DNA of 64,000 bases from Variovorax sp. WS11. Lineage in GTDB: Bacteria > Pseudomonadota > Gammaproteobacteria > Burkholderiales > Burkholderiaceae_C. The stretch's first letter is position 1. The number at the start of each line of letters is the position of its first letter. Under the pieces are notes generated by a model that saw nothing but the letters and a program-made list of their open reading frames with translations, was not told the origin of the DNA and made no database searches. The DNA is taken from assembly GCF_010499245.1 (NCBI RefSeq), contig NZ_JAAGOW010000002.1, positions 682,001-746,000 on the forward strand, written 5' to 3'. Position numbers and translations under genes: made by a program. Shown here piece after piece: positions 18,271 to 27,061 of the stretch.

Positions 18271-18305
18271 GCCCTCACCCTAACCCTCTCCCAGGGGGAG
18301 AGGGG
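18271..18305. repeat. REP-like intergenic repeat
   Basis: The sequence CCCTCACCCTAACCCTCTCC followed by an AGGGGGAGAGGGG half forms a strong hairpin and matches a dispersed intergenic palindrome common in Proteobacteria. It lies between two minus-strand genes and may act as a terminator or mRNA stabiliser. Confidence 0.6.
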
Positions 18306-18329
18306 ATAAGACGGGAGCCCAATGCCGCG

Positions 18330-18677
18330 CTAGGGAATGTCCGGCCCGTAGTCGTGCGTCTGCGCGTCCGACACCGCCTCCGCGCCCGTCCACCTGTTGG
18401 CACGCCACCAGGCGAGCAGCCGCTCGAACTCGCCGCCGTAGACGCGGTGCTTGAGTTCCTCGCCGACCATCGAGCAATGCGCGGCACTCGCGAGGTCGAG
18501 CGGGGTGTTGGTCGCGACGCGGTCGCATTCGAGGTAGGTGCGCTGCAGCGCCTCGACGCTGGCCGAGGCCAGGTGCCGCCGGTCCGGGGCCTGACCCTGC
18601 GCGGGCGCCGGCACGGGCGAAGCGGCCAGCAGGACGAGCGCCGCCGCGACGGCGCCAAGCAATTGTTGCGATGCCAT
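18330..18677 (-). CDS. Small secreted hypothetical protein
   Basis: A 115-residue protein with a signal peptide (about residues 1-26, ending APAQG). The mature part has two Cys (in YLECDRVATN and AAHCSMVGEEL) that could form a disulphide, and an aromatic end (LLAWWRANRW). I do not recognise a named domain; similar small exported proteins are common in Comamonadaceae. It is 97 bases downstream of the oxidase operon on the same strand. Confidence 0.6.
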   Translation of the reverse strand: MASQQLLGAVAAALVLLAASPVPAPAQGQAPDRRHLASASVEALQRTYLECDRVATNTPLDLASAAHCSMVGEELKHRVYGGEFERLLAWWRANRWTGAEAVSDAQTHDYGPDIP

Positions 18678-18774
18678 GTTCTTTCTCCCTTCGGATGCGC
18701 GCGACTGTTGCGTGCGATTCGAGTCTAGGAGTTCGAAGGCCCTTGTGAATCCCCCGTACAGGGGAGCGCACGCC

Positions 18775-19089
18775 TCAATTGAAGAAGAGCAATCGCGTGA
18801 GCAGGGTATGCCCCGCCTCCGCCGCCATCAGCCAGATCAGCACCAGCAGCGCCAGCGGCGGCAGCAGGATGGCGTACACCAGCGCCAGCCGCTCCCAGGC
18901 CATGTGCATGAAGACCGCGACGATCAGGCCCGCCTTCATGATCATGAAGGTCAGGATCAGCCCCCAGCGCAGATAGCCCTGGAGGTGCAGGTAGTCCACC
19001 AGGTACGAGAGCGTGCTGAGCACGAACAGCAGCCCCCAGATCTTCAGGTAGAGGCTGATCGGATGCTGCTGGCCGGTGCCGGGATTCAT
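18775..19089 (-). CDS. Cytochrome c oxidase subunit IV
   Basis: A 104-residue protein with three membrane helices, typical of the small subunit IV of bacterial caa3/bo3-type oxidases (YLKIWGLLFVLSTLSYL, LTFMIMKAGLIVAVFMHM, and a C-terminal helix). The K-A-x-L-I-V-A-x-F-M-H-M stretch is the family signature. It is the last gene of the oxidase operon and helps stabilise the complex. Confidence 0.87.
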   Translation of the reverse strand: MNPGTGQQHPISLYLKIWGLLFVLSTLSYLVDYLHLQGYLRWGLILTFMIMKAGLIVAVFMHMAWERLALVYAILLPPLALLVLIWLMAAEAGHTLLTRLLFFN

Positions 19090-19101
19090 GGTCTTGTCTC
19101 C

Positions 19102-19809
19102 TCACCAGAGATAGAACAGCGCGAAGATGAACACCCACACCAGGTCCACGAAGTGCCAGTAGAGCCCGGCGATCTCGACGATCTGGTAGTTGCCCGTTCG
19201 CTCGTAGTCGCCGCGTATCAGCTTGAAGGCGACGGTCAGCAGGTACACCACCCCGCAGGACACGTGCAGCCCGTGAAAGCCGGTGATCATGAAGAAGGCC
19301 GAGCCGAACTGCGCCGCCCCCATCGGGTTGCCCCAGGGCCGCACGCCCTCCTCGATGATCAGCTTGGACCACTCGAAGGCCTGCATGCCGACGAAGATCT
19401 CGCCGCACACGGCAGTCACCAGGATCAGCGCGGCAGCGTTAGCGCGGTCGCCGCGATAGGCGAAGTTCACCGCCATCGCCATCGTCCCGCTGCTGCTGAT
19501 GAGAACGAAGGTCATGATCGCGATCAGCAGCAGCGGCACGTCGGCGCCGGCCACATGGAGCGCGAACACCTCGCTGGGATTGGGCCAGGGCACGGTGGTG
19601 GAGACCCGCACCGTCATGTAGCCGACGAGGAAGCAGCTGAAGATGAAGGTGTCGCTCAGCAGGAAGATCCACATCATCGCCTTGCCCCACGAGACGTGGA
19701 AGGCTTCGCGGTCGGAGGACCAGTCGGCGATCAGCCCGCGCCAGCCGGCGACGGCGGTGGCCGGCGCCAGGATGGGTGGCGCGATCGGGGGGACGGCGGC
19801 GGTGTTCAT
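19102..19809 (-). CDS. ctaE: Cytochrome c oxidase subunit III
   Basis: A 235-residue heme-copper oxidase subunit III with about five to six membrane helices. Diagnostic segments are GKAMMWIFLLSDTFIFSCFL, the glutamate-containing AFEWSKLI, FFMITGFHGLHVSCG and IAGLYWHFVDLVWVFIFAL. It lies between a second subunit-III-like gene and subunit IV. Subunit III supports proton uptake and stability of subunit I. Confidence 0.92.
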   Translation of the reverse strand: MNTAAVPPIAPPILAPATAVAGWRGLIADWSSDREAFHVSWGKAMMWIFLLSDTFIFSCFLVGYMTVRVSTTVPWPNPSEVFALHVAGADVPLLLIAIMTFVLISSSGTMAMAVNFAYRGDRANAAALILVTAVCGEIFVGMQAFEWSKLIIEEGVRPWGNPMGAAQFGSAFFMITGFHGLHVSCGVVYLLTVAFKLIRGDYERTGNYQIVEIAGLYWHFVDLVWVFIFALFYLW

Positions 19810-19825
19810 CGCAGGAGCTCCTCGG

Positions 19826-20458
19826 TCAGGCGGTGCCGCAGATGAAGCGCGCCACTTCCGGCGTCAGCCAGCCCAGCATGGCGAAGAGCAGCACCCACAC
19901 CGCCAGCAGGAAGTGCCAGTAGCGCGCGCACAGCCCGATACGCCAGCCCAGCCCGACCAGGTCCGCGGCAGGGTGCCAGGCGGCGCGCGCGGTCCAGGCC
20001 CAGGCCGCGAGGCCGCCGGCCACATGCAGCCCGTGTACCGCCGTCAGCAGGTAGAAGAAGCTGCCGCCCGGATTGCCCGCGGGCATGACCTGCGCCGACA
20101 GCAGCGCCGACCAGGCCCACAGCTGCACCAGCAGGAAGGCCAGCGCGCACAGGCCGCCGGCCAGCAGCAGCTTGCGCGTGCGGCGCATCGCCACGCCGCG
20201 TGCCGCCCTTGCGGAGGCCTGCAGCGCCGCGCTGCCGCCCGCGAGCAGCGCCGTGCTGAGCCCCAGCTGCCACGGCAGCGCGATCGCCACCGCGTCCTCG
20301 CCGCTCATGCGCATCACGTAGGCGGTGACGAACAGCGCGAACAGCACCGTGGCCACGCCCATGAACACCCACAGGCCGATGCTCGCCGACAGCGCGGCGG
20401 CGTGCGGGTCCGGACGCCGGCCGCCGTAGCCGGGGCGAAGCGCGGCACTGGTGTTCAT
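19826..20458 (-). CDS. Second subunit III-like oxidase protein
   Basis: A 210-residue membrane protein with the subunit III plan (SIGLWVFMGVATVLFALFV near the start, then a G-G-S-F-F-Y-L-L-T-A-V-H-G-L-H-V helix and ARYWHFLLAVWVLLF). It is more diverged and more Ala-rich than the ctaE product next to it. Tandem subunit-III-like genes are known in some caa3 and alternative oxidase operons. The ATG at 20458 overlaps the ctaD stop by 4 bases. Confidence 0.8.
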   Translation of the reverse strand: MNTSAALRPGYGGRRPDPHAAALSASIGLWVFMGVATVLFALFVTAYVMRMSGEDAVAIALPWQLGLSTALLAGGSAALQASARAARGVAMRRTRKLLLAGGLCALAFLLVQLWAWSALLSAQVMPAGNPGGSFFYLLTAVHGLHVAGGLAAWAWTARAAWHPAADLVGLGWRIGLCARYWHFLLAVWVLLFAMLGWLTPEVARFICGTA

Positions 20459-22227
20459 GTCGTGGTCCCCCTGGGCCCGCCCTTGCCGGCCTCTTCCTCG
20501 GTCTCCAGCCCGCCGGCCTCGGGCGGCGCGTTCTGCGGGATGTAGTCCTCGCGCGCGCCGGGCACGCCGTAGGCATAGGCCCCGCGGTAGACCACCGGCA
20601 GCGCCGGCCCCCAGTTGCCGTGCACCGGCGGCGTCTGCGGCGTCTGCCATTCGAGCGAGGCGGCTTGCCATGGATTGCCGCCTGCCGCCCGCCCGTGCCA
20701 CAGGCTCCAGACCAGGTTGAAGATGAACAGCACCTGCGCCACGCCGACCATCAGCGCCATCACCGTGATGAAGGTGTTGAGGCTGTAGGCCGAGTGCGGG
20801 ATGAACTGGTAGTGGTCGAAGTTGTAGTAGCGCCTCGGCATGCCCAGCACGCCGAGGTAGTGCATCGGGAAGTAGATGAGGTAGGTGCCGAGGAAGGTGA
20901 CCCAGAAATGCAGCTGGCCCAGCCGGTCGTCCAGCATGCGGCCCGTGACCTTCGGGTACCAGTGGTAGATGCCGCCGAAGACCACCAGCAGCGGCGCCAC
21001 GCCCATCACCATGTGGAAGTGCGCCACCACGAAGTAGGTGCCCGACAGCGGGATGTCCACGCTCACGTTGCCGAGGAAGAGCCCCGTCAGCCCGCCGATC
21101 GCGAAGGTGCAGATGAAGGCCAGCGAGAACAGCATCGGCACCGACAGGTGGATGTCGCCGCGCCACAGCGTGAGCAGCCAGTTGTAGACCTTGATGGCGG
21201 TGGGCACCGCGATGATCAGCGTGGTGGTCGCGAAGAAGAAGGCGAAGTACGGGTTCATGCCCGCCACGAACATGTGGTGCGCCCACACCACCAGGCTCAG
21301 GCCGCCGATCGCCACGATGGCCCAGACCATCATGCGATAGCCGAAGATGCGCTTGCGCGCATGCACGCTGATGAGGTCGGACACCAGCCCGAAGGCCGGC
21401 AGCGCCACGATGTAGACCTCGGGATGGCCGAAGAACCAGAACAGGTGCTGGAACAACAGCGGGCTGCCGCCCTTGTACTGCGTCGCCTGCCCCAGCGACA
21501 GCAGCGCCGGCATGAAGAAGCTGGTGCCCACGGCGCGGTCCAGCAGCAGCATCACGCCGCTGACGAAGAGCGCCGGGAAGCCCAGCAGCGCCAGGATGGT
21601 GGCGACGAAGATGCCCCACACCGACAGCGGCATGCGCAGGAGCGTCATGCCCTCGCAGCGCGCCTGCAGCACCGTGGTCACGTAGTTGAGGCCGCCCATG
21701 GTGGTGGCAACGATGAAGATCAGCAGCGACACCAGCATCAGCACGATGCCGGCGTCGCTACCCGGCGTTCCGGGGAGGATGGACTGCGGCGGGTAGAGCG
21801 TCCAGCCCGCGCCGGTGGGCCCGCCGGTGACGAAGAAGCTCGCCATCAATACCAGCACCGACAGCAGGTAGACCCAGAAGCTCAGCATGTTGAGGTAGGG
21901 GAACACCATGTCGCGCGCGCCCACCATCAGCGGGATCAGGTAGTTGCCGAAGCCGCCGAGGAAGAGCGCGGTGAGCAGGTAGATCACCATGATCATCCCG
22001 TGCATGGTGACGAACTGGTAGTAGCGCTCGGGGGTGATGAACTCGAAGGCGCCGGGGTAGCCCAGTTGCAGCCGCATGAGGTTGGACAGCACCACGCCGA
22101 TCACGCCCACGGTGATGGCCGTGCAGGCGTACTGCACGGCGATCACCTTGTGGTCCTGGCTCCAGACATAGCGGGTCCAAAAGCTCTTCGCTTCGTGGTG
22201 CGGTGCGGGGACGACGATGCTGGACAT
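20455..22227 (-). CDS. ctaD: Cytochrome c oxidase subunit I
   Basis: The catalytic subunit that holds heme a, heme a3 and CuB. The 590-residue protein has 12 membrane segments. The CuB/Tyr region WFFGHPEVYIVALPAFG, the His-His pair VVWAHHMFVAGMNP, and the heme ligands in YFVVAHFHMVMG are all present, as is an N-terminal MHGMIMVIYLLT heme ligand helix. The C-terminal tail is Glu/Gly-rich. It follows ctaC by 98 bases. Confidence 0.96.
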   Translation of the reverse strand: MSSIVVPAPHHEAKSFWTRYVWSQDHKVIAVQYACTAITVGVIGVVLSNLMRLQLGYPGAFEFITPERYYQFVTMHGMIMVIYLLTALFLGGFGNYLIPLMVGARDMVFPYLNMLSFWVYLLSVLVLMASFFVTGGPTGAGWTLYPPQSILPGTPGSDAGIVLMLVSLLIFIVATTMGGLNYVTTVLQARCEGMTLLRMPLSVWGIFVATILALLGFPALFVSGVMLLLDRAVGTSFFMPALLSLGQATQYKGGSPLLFQHLFWFFGHPEVYIVALPAFGLVSDLISVHARKRIFGYRMMVWAIVAIGGLSLVVWAHHMFVAGMNPYFAFFFATTTLIIAVPTAIKVYNWLLTLWRGDIHLSVPMLFSLAFICTFAIGGLTGLFLGNVSVDIPLSGTYFVVAHFHMVMGVAPLLVVFGGIYHWYPKVTGRMLDDRLGQLHFWVTFLGTYLIYFPMHYLGVLGMPRRYYNFDHYQFIPHSAYSLNTFITVMALMVGVAQVLFIFNLVWSLWHGRAAGGNPWQAASLEWQTPQTPPVHGNWGPALPVVYRGAYAYGVPGAREDYIPQNAPPEAGGLETEEEAGKGGPRGTTT

Positions 22228-22325
22228 GGGGTTCCTTCACTCCTCGTGGATCGCGGCGCTCGCTCATAAACGAACCTCCGCGCTACGCGCTGCGGTGCTA
22301 TTCGCCTTGGGAGCGGCCCGGCGGC

Positions 22326-23462
22326 TCATCGCTGCGCTTTCTGCTCGACTGGGGCCGGGGGCGGCGTGGGCCCGAGACTCTTGATATAGGCCACCAGTGC
22401 CGCGACCTCCTCATCGCTCAAGGGGATCTTCGGCATCACCGGCGCGAAGCCCTTGACGCCGCGCGCCTGCGGGTCGCGGATGAAAGCGCCCAGGTAAGCG
22501 TCGTCCACCAGCGCAGTGGAGCCGTCGCGCATGTTCTCGGTCTTGCCGAAGAGGCTTTTCCAGGTCGGGCCCACGCGCGTGCTGCCGTCGATGGAGTGGC
22601 AGGCCACGCAGCCCTTGCCGTTGGCCAGCGCGCGGCCCTGGGCGACCTGCCCGCCCTCGCCGGTCGGCGGCCGCTGCGTCACCGCGAAGCTTTCCTTGTC
22701 CTTCAGCCACGCCTGATAGTTGGCCGCATCCTCCACCACCACCACGGCGCGCATGTTCGGGTGCCCCACGCCGCACAGCTGCGAGCACATCGCCTCGAAG
22801 CGCCCGATCTGGGTGGGCGTGAACCAGAAGGTGCTGATCTGCCCCGGCACCATGTTCATGCGGGCGCGGAAGGGCGGCACGAAGAAGTCGTGCAGAACGT
22901 CGTGCGAGCGCAGGATCACGTGCACCGGCTTGTTCAGCGGCAGGTGGACCTCCTGCTCGGCGATGAGGATGTCGTCCTGGCCCGCCGGGTCGGCCGGGTC
23001 GAGGCCGAAGGGATTGGTCGGGCTGACATGGCGCGTCTCGCTCAGGCCCAGCTTGCCGTCGGCACCGGGCAGGCGAAAGCGCCACTGCCACTGCTGGCCC
23101 AGCACCTCCAGCACCGTCGCGTCCTGCGGCGGCTTCACGTAGCTTGCATAGACCACCAGGCCGGGCGCGAGCAGCGCCATGATGCCGACGGTGGTGATCC
23201 CGATCAGCCAGCGCTCCAGCGGCTTGCTCTCCGGCTCATGCGCCGCGCGCGGGCTGCCGGGGCGGTGGCGGTAGCGCAGCAGCGCATAGACCATGAACAG
23301 GTTGATGCCGACGAAGAAGATGCCCGTGATCACCAGGGTGATGGTCAGGGTGTCGTCCATGGCCTTCCAGTTGGACGCCAGCGGCGTGATCCACCAGGGA
23401 TTGAGCAGGTGGAACAGCACCGACCCCACGACGATGAGCGCCAGCACGACAGCCATGATCAT
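22326..23462 (-). CDS. ctaC: Cytochrome c oxidase subunit II with cytochrome c domain
   Basis: A 378-residue caa3-type subunit II. Two N-terminal membrane helices are followed by the CuA domain (GQQWQWRFRLPG; HDVLHDFFVP; CSQLCGVGHPNM, with the ligands C-x-x-x-C-x-x-x-H-x-x-M) and a C-terminal class I cytochrome c (heme motif CVACH in GKGCVACHSIDG, Met ligand in FAPVMPKIPLS). The fused heme domain makes this a caa3 oxidase. I chose ATG 23462 as the first Met of the hydrophobic start; 23456 is an alternative. Confidence 0.93.
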   Translation of the reverse strand: MIMAVVLALIVVGSVLFHLLNPWWITPLASNWKAMDDTLTITLVITGIFFVGINLFMVYALLRYRHRPGSPRAAHEPESKPLERWLIGITTVGIMALLAPGLVVYASYVKPPQDATVLEVLGQQWQWRFRLPGADGKLGLSETRHVSPTNPFGLDPADPAGQDDILIAEQEVHLPLNKPVHVILRSHDVLHDFFVPPFRARMNMVPGQISTFWFTPTQIGRFEAMCSQLCGVGHPNMRAVVVVEDAANYQAWLKDKESFAVTQRPPTGEGGQVAQGRALANGKGCVACHSIDGSTRVGPTWKSLFGKTENMRDGSTALVDDAYLGAFIRDPQARGVKGFAPVMPKIPLSDEEVAALVAYIKSLGPTPPPAPVEQKAQR

Positions 23463-23500
23463 GTGCGGGCCCTTTCGTCCATGCGCCGCTCGGGCGCGTT

Positions 23501-24016
23501 TCAGGGAAAGACCGGAACCTGCCGCTCCTCGCCAGCGAAGCGGGCTTCGGGATGGGCGCTCTCGAGCAGCGCCTCGATGTCCGCCACGCGCGCGCGCGGC
23601 AGGTCGACCATCAGCAGCACTTGGCCCGAGGCGATCGCGCTCTGGAAGCGCGCCAGCCGCGGGCTGGGAATGGAAATGCCGATCATGCTGGAGGACCAGG
23701 CGCCGAACAGGCCGCCCAGCACCGCCAGCGCCACCGCCATCTCCCATTGCGGCGCATCGCCCACGATGGGGAACAGCAGCGCAGCCCCGAGGCCGACGAC
23801 CACGCCCACGACGCTGCCGATCAGCAGGCCGCTTTCGGCGGCGTGCACGAGGTCGGAGGTCTGCCAGACGTTGGCCGCATGGAGCCCGCGCATGTCTGCG
23901 CCCTCGGGTCCTGCGAAATGGATGTGCGCGGCATCGACCCGCGCCTGCACCAGGTCATGCATCACCCGCCGGGCGCTCGCCAGGTCGGGCATCAGCCAGT
24001 AAATGCGTCTTTTCAT
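23501..24016 (-). CDS. DUF1269-like membrane protein
   Basis: A 171-residue protein with a soluble N-terminal half (KRRIYWLMPDLASARRVMHDL, a ferredoxin-like alpha/beta pattern), two adjacent membrane segments with Gly-rich turns (about residues 62-110), and a second alpha/beta region. This looks like the DUF1269 / general stress 17M-like group. It is 38 bases upstream of ctaC on the same strand and may be the first gene of the oxidase operon. Role unknown. Confidence 0.6.
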   Translation of the reverse strand: MKRRIYWLMPDLASARRVMHDLVQARVDAAHIHFAGPEGADMRGLHAANVWQTSDLVHAAESGLLIGSVVGVVVGLGAALLFPIVGDAPQWEMAVALAVLGGLFGAWSSSMIGISIPSPRLARFQSAIASGQVLLMVDLPRARVADIEALLESAHPEARFAGEERQVPVFP

Positions 24017-24111
24017 GGCGCCCTCCTTTGCCGTCTTGAGGACGTAACAAGGAAACCACGCAACCCTTATATGTCAGGGCGAAAGGGTTATCAAGAGTAC
24101 TCGTCCACCAA

Positions 24112-25005
24112 TCAACCGAAGGCGGCCGCCCAGCGCTCGGCCATGGCGGGCGAGTTGAAGCAGGTGGTGTGGCGCGTCACGCTGCACACGGCACGCTCGA
24201 GCAGTTGGATGTCCGCCTCGTGCTGGCGCGCGACGTGCGGGTCTTCGAAGAAGATGGCCTTCTGGCAGCGCCGCTCGAGCACCAGCTCGGCGATCTGCGC
24301 GTCGCCACCCAGGGGACCGCTCTGGTAGCGCCGCACCCAGGGCCGATCCACCGGCCAGCCGCGCGCCCACGCCATGTCGTTGAGCCGGCCGCCGGTGGTG
24401 CCGGTGCCCACCCGCGCCTCGAAGCGGGACAGCAATTCGAAATGCTGCGATGCGAAGTCCACCATGCGGTCCTTCAACGCGTCATGCGCAATCAGTGCCA
24501 CCGTCTGCGTTTCGATGACGCGCCAGCGGTCGGCCGCATCGGAAGCCGCAAGGCCGGCGCGCGCCGACTCCACCGCGATCCATTCCACGGCGCCGGCGAC
24601 GGTGGAGACGAAGGGCTTGCCGTGCACCACGCACTGGCGCTTGAGCGCCAGCGACTCTGGGTACAGCGAGGAAGGGTCGACCGGGTCGATGAGGTAGATC
24701 ACGCCGTCGAGCGCGTCCCTTGACTCCAGCCCGCCGGCAATGCGCGAGACCAGGCGCATCACGCCGCCCTCCCGGCCGCGGGGATAGGGCGCCAGGTTCG
24801 GATAGCCGGCCAGCAGACCCTGCTTCCGGATGGCCTCCCAGGTCCCGCCCACCGCATGGAGCTCGAGCCCGAGCGCGCGGATGTCGGCGTCGCAGGCACG
24901 CAGCCAATCCGCCAGTCCGCCTTGCGCGTCCTGGCGGTGCAGGCGGCTGGCGACGAGTCCGAAACGCAAGGGGGTCGGGGCGGTGGCGCTGGGCATGCGC
25001 GGCAT
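24112..25005 (-). CDS. Tandem methylglyoxal synthase-like protein
   Basis: About 297 residues, twice the length of MgsA. The C-terminal half resembles methylglyoxal synthase: VALIAHDALKDRMVDF, then a TGTTGGRL loop, SGPLGGDAQIAELV and KAIFFEDP. E. coli MgsA has GTTG, SGPMGGD and IFFWDP at matching points. The N-terminal half has a weaker copy (LRFGLVASRLHRQD, HAVGGTWEAI, GREGGVMRLVSRIAGG, GVIYLIDPVDP). Methylglyoxal synthase converts dihydroxyacetone phosphate to methylglyoxal; whether both halves are active is unclear, because the N-terminal copy lacks the GTTG loop. Start uncertain: GTG 25017 and ATG 24996 are possible. Confidence 0.75.
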   Translation of the reverse strand: MPRMPSATAPTPLRFGLVASRLHRQDAQGGLADWLRACDADIRALGLELHAVGGTWEAIRKQGLLAGYPNLAPYPRGREGGVMRLVSRIAGGLESRDALDGVIYLIDPVDPSSLYPESLALKRQCVVHGKPFVSTVAGAVEWIAVESARAGLAASDAADRWRVIETQTVALIAHDALKDRMVDFASQHFELLSRFEARVGTGTTGGRLNDMAWARGWPVDRPWVRRYQSGPLGGDAQIAELVLERRCQKAIFFEDPHVARQHEADIQLLERAVCSVTRHTTCFNSPAMAERWAAAFG

Positions 25006-25083
25006 GGTACGCGCCACGCGATGACTTCCAGCACTCCTGCGAGGGACGGCGCAGGCCTGTTCCTTCTTTTCCTTCTACTTCTT

Positions 25084-25569
25084 CTATTTCTTCGGCGTAT
25101 CCAACTTCACCTTCACCGGGTCGAGCACCCCGATATCCGTCCAGGCGTTGGTGTCGAAGTGGAGCTCGGCGACCGCGCAGGTCGGCATTTCGGTGATCTC
25201 GGGCGCAAGCCGATGCGCAAGCTCGGTGAACTCCGGGTTATGGCCGAAGACCATCACGCAGTCCAGCTGGCCGTCGAGCCCGCGAATGATGGCGAGCAGG
25301 CGCTCCGGACTGCTCTCGTAGATGCTGTCGTCGATCGCGATGTCCTGGCGCGGGTAGCCGATGGCGTCCGCCACGAGTTGTGCCGTCGTCAGCGCACGCA
25401 GCGCGGGGCTCGATACGAGCCGATCGGGCTTCACCCCGCTCCTGCTGAGGCGCTGGCCCATCATGGGCGCGTCATGAAGGCCGCGGTCGTTCAGCGGCCG
25501 ATTCCGGTCGGGCAAGGATGGATCGTCGCGGCTCGACTTCGCATGCCGGACCAGGAACAAGATTTTCAT
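25084..25569 (-). CDS. sixA: SixA-like phosphohistidine phosphatase
   Basis: A 161-residue histidine phosphatase of the SixA branch. The catalytic R-H-A (R8, H9) is in LFLVRHAKSSRDDPSLPD, the conserved GHNPE box is at VFGHNPEFTEL, and the size is that of SixA. SixA removes phosphate from His of phosphotransfer proteins. A substrate cannot be named here. It ends with a Lys-rich tail and is followed by 78 bases before the next minus-strand gene. Confidence 0.85.
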   Translation of the reverse strand: MKILFLVRHAKSSRDDPSLPDRNRPLNDRGLHDAPMMGQRLSRSGVKPDRLVSSPALRALTTAQLVADAIGYPRQDIAIDDSIYESSPERLLAIIRGLDGQLDCVMVFGHNPEFTELAHRLAPEITEMPTCAVAELHFDTNAWTDIGVLDPVKVKLDTPKK

Positions 25570-25762
25570 ATGGGCCTTCCTTCCGTTATGCGTTATGCGG
25601 TTATGCGCTACCGGGAGCGCATAGAGTGAGACGCGGACCGGTCATTGCGCGTAGGAAGTTAACGCGAGCGCCTACCAGAGGCAATGGCCGATCGAGCCGG
25701 AGAGCACGGCATTGCCCTTCAGTTCGAGCCGGCGTATCGTGTCTGCCAGGAAGGAGCCGCCA

Positions 25763-26155
25763 ATGCCTTCAAGAAAAATCCTCGCGTCCCACGAAGCGCG
25801 CAGCATGCACCCGATGCCTCCGAGCGCATTGGGCTACCCCGAAGCATTGGCACCGCCATCGGAAGCCGAGCTGTGCGAACGCGCAGTCCAGGCCATCTGG
25901 CACAGCCTGGATGAGCACGACCTCGTGGACGCACACGTCAGGCGCGATCTGGCAGCGGTCCTCGAGCCGCTGATCGCCATTGGCCTGGGGGAGCGTGCGC
26001 AGCGGCTGATCAAGACCCTGCGCATGCCGGACCCCATCGATGCCTCCAACCTGTATTGGCTCACGCGGCGGCTTCTCACCTTCGTGCCCGAATTGCAGGC
26101 AGCGGCGAGCGCATTCAGCCGGCAGGACGGCCGTCCGCCCCCGCCCCTTGCCTGA
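25763..26155 (+). CDS. Conserved hypothetical protein
   Basis: A 130-residue, mostly helical soluble protein that I do not recognise. The start is well set: AAGGAG lies at 25751-25756, seven bases before ATG 25763. Features are a short basic N-terminus and a helical core (ELCERAVQAIWHSLDEHDLV, LIAIGLGERAQRLIKTL, NLYWLTRRLL). It precedes the response regulator gene by 141 bases; the gap holds the regulator's likely operator, so they are probably separate units. Confidence 0.55.
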   Translation: MPSRKILASHEARSMHPMPPSALGYPEALAPPSEAELCERAVQAIWHSLDEHDLVDAHVRRDLAAVLEPLIAIGLGERAQRLIKTLRMPDPIDASNLYWLTRRLLTFVPELQAAASAFSRQDGRPPPPLA

Positions 26156-26185
26156 CGGCGGCGCGGTTGTCATGCAGGGCGCGGT

Positions 26186-26233
26186 CTTGTACGCGCCTGT
26201 ACGCCAGCCTCGCCAGATACACGGGCGTACAAG
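26186..26233. promoter_or_regulatory. Candidate operator of the OmpR-type regulator
   Basis: TGTACGC occurs twice with a 10-base step (26188-26194 and 26198-26204), the spacing usual for OmpR-family dimers, and the inverted GCGTACA follows at 26225-26231. The outer arms CTTGTACGC and GCGTACAAG form a 9-bp perfect inverted repeat. Inside it, GATACACGGGCGTAC (26216-26230) differs by one base from 31189-31203 before the thioredoxin operon. Autoregulation is the simplest reading. Confidence 0.55.
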
Positions 26234-26296
26234 GCCGCGGTACAGAGCGCATACATTTGCGACTGCACCTCGCCCCGCCTGCCAAGCCGCGCTGCC

Positions 26297-27037
26297 ATGA
26301 CCCCGAAGAGCACCGATCACATCCTCATCGTCGACGACGACCGCGAGATCCGCGAACTGCTGACCACCTACCTGGTCAAGAACGGCCTGCGCGTCGCCGC
26401 GGTGCCCACGGGCCGCCACATGCGGGCGGCACTGGAGGAATCGGGGCCCTTCGACCTGATCATTCTCGACCTGATGCTGCCGGGAGAAGACGGCCTGTCC
26501 CTGTGCCGCGACCTGCGTTCCGGCAAGTACAAGGCGATCCCCATCCTGATGCTGACGGCCCGCAACGAGGAAGCCGACCGGATCCTCGGCTTGGAGATGG
26601 GGGCCGACGACTACCTGGCCAAGCCCTTCGCCGCACGCGAACTGCTCGCCCGCCTGCGCTCCGTGTTGCGGCGCACCCGGATGCTGCCCCCGAACATGCG
26701 ATCGACCGAGGGCGCCACCAGGCTGGCCTTCGGCGAATGGCGGCTCGACACCACCGCGCGCCACCTCATCGACGCGGGCGGCGTGATGGTGGCCCTCAGC
26801 GGTGCGGAGTACCGGCTCCTGCGGGTGTTTCTCGATCATCCGCAAAGGGTGCTGAGCCGTGACCAGCTGCTGAGCCTCACCCAGGGGCGGGAAGCGGAAC
26901 TCTTCGAGCGTTCGATCGACCTGCTCGTCAGCAGGCTGCGCGATCGCCTGCGCGACGATGCGCGCGAGCCGCGCTATATCAAGACGGTGCGCAGCGAGGG
27001 CTACGTTTTTTCAACGACGGTCGAGGGGGAGGACTGA
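26297..27037 (+). CDS. OmpR-family response regulator
   Basis: A 246-residue two-component regulator. The receiver has the acidic pair in IVDDD, phospho-acceptor D58 in LIILDLMLPGEDG, T87 in MLTARN and K109 in DYLAKPF. The C-terminal winged helix (about 140-240) has the EYRLLRVFLDHPQRVLSRDQLL and RYIKTVRSEGYVF signatures. No kinase gene lies next to it. The likely partner is the EnvZ-like kinase at 31976-33274, since a shared DNA motif precedes both transcription units. Confidence 0.93.
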   Translation: MTPKSTDHILIVDDDREIRELLTTYLVKNGLRVAAVPTGRHMRAALEESGPFDLIILDLMLPGEDGLSLCRDLRSGKYKAIPILMLTARNEEADRILGLEMGADDYLAKPFAARELLARLRSVLRRTRMLPPNMRSTEGATRLAFGEWRLDTTARHLIDAGGVMVALSGAEYRLLRVFLDHPQRVLSRDQLLSLTQGREAELFERSIDLLVSRLRDRLRDDAREPRYIKTVRSEGYVFSTTVEGED

Positions 27038-27061
27038 GGCGTCGCGCGGAGCAAGACAGGC

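Noticed and set aside
22228..22325. Intrinsic terminator between ctaC and ctaD
   Set aside because: The CCGCGC...GCGCTGCGG pairing has no T-run and the operon continues across it.
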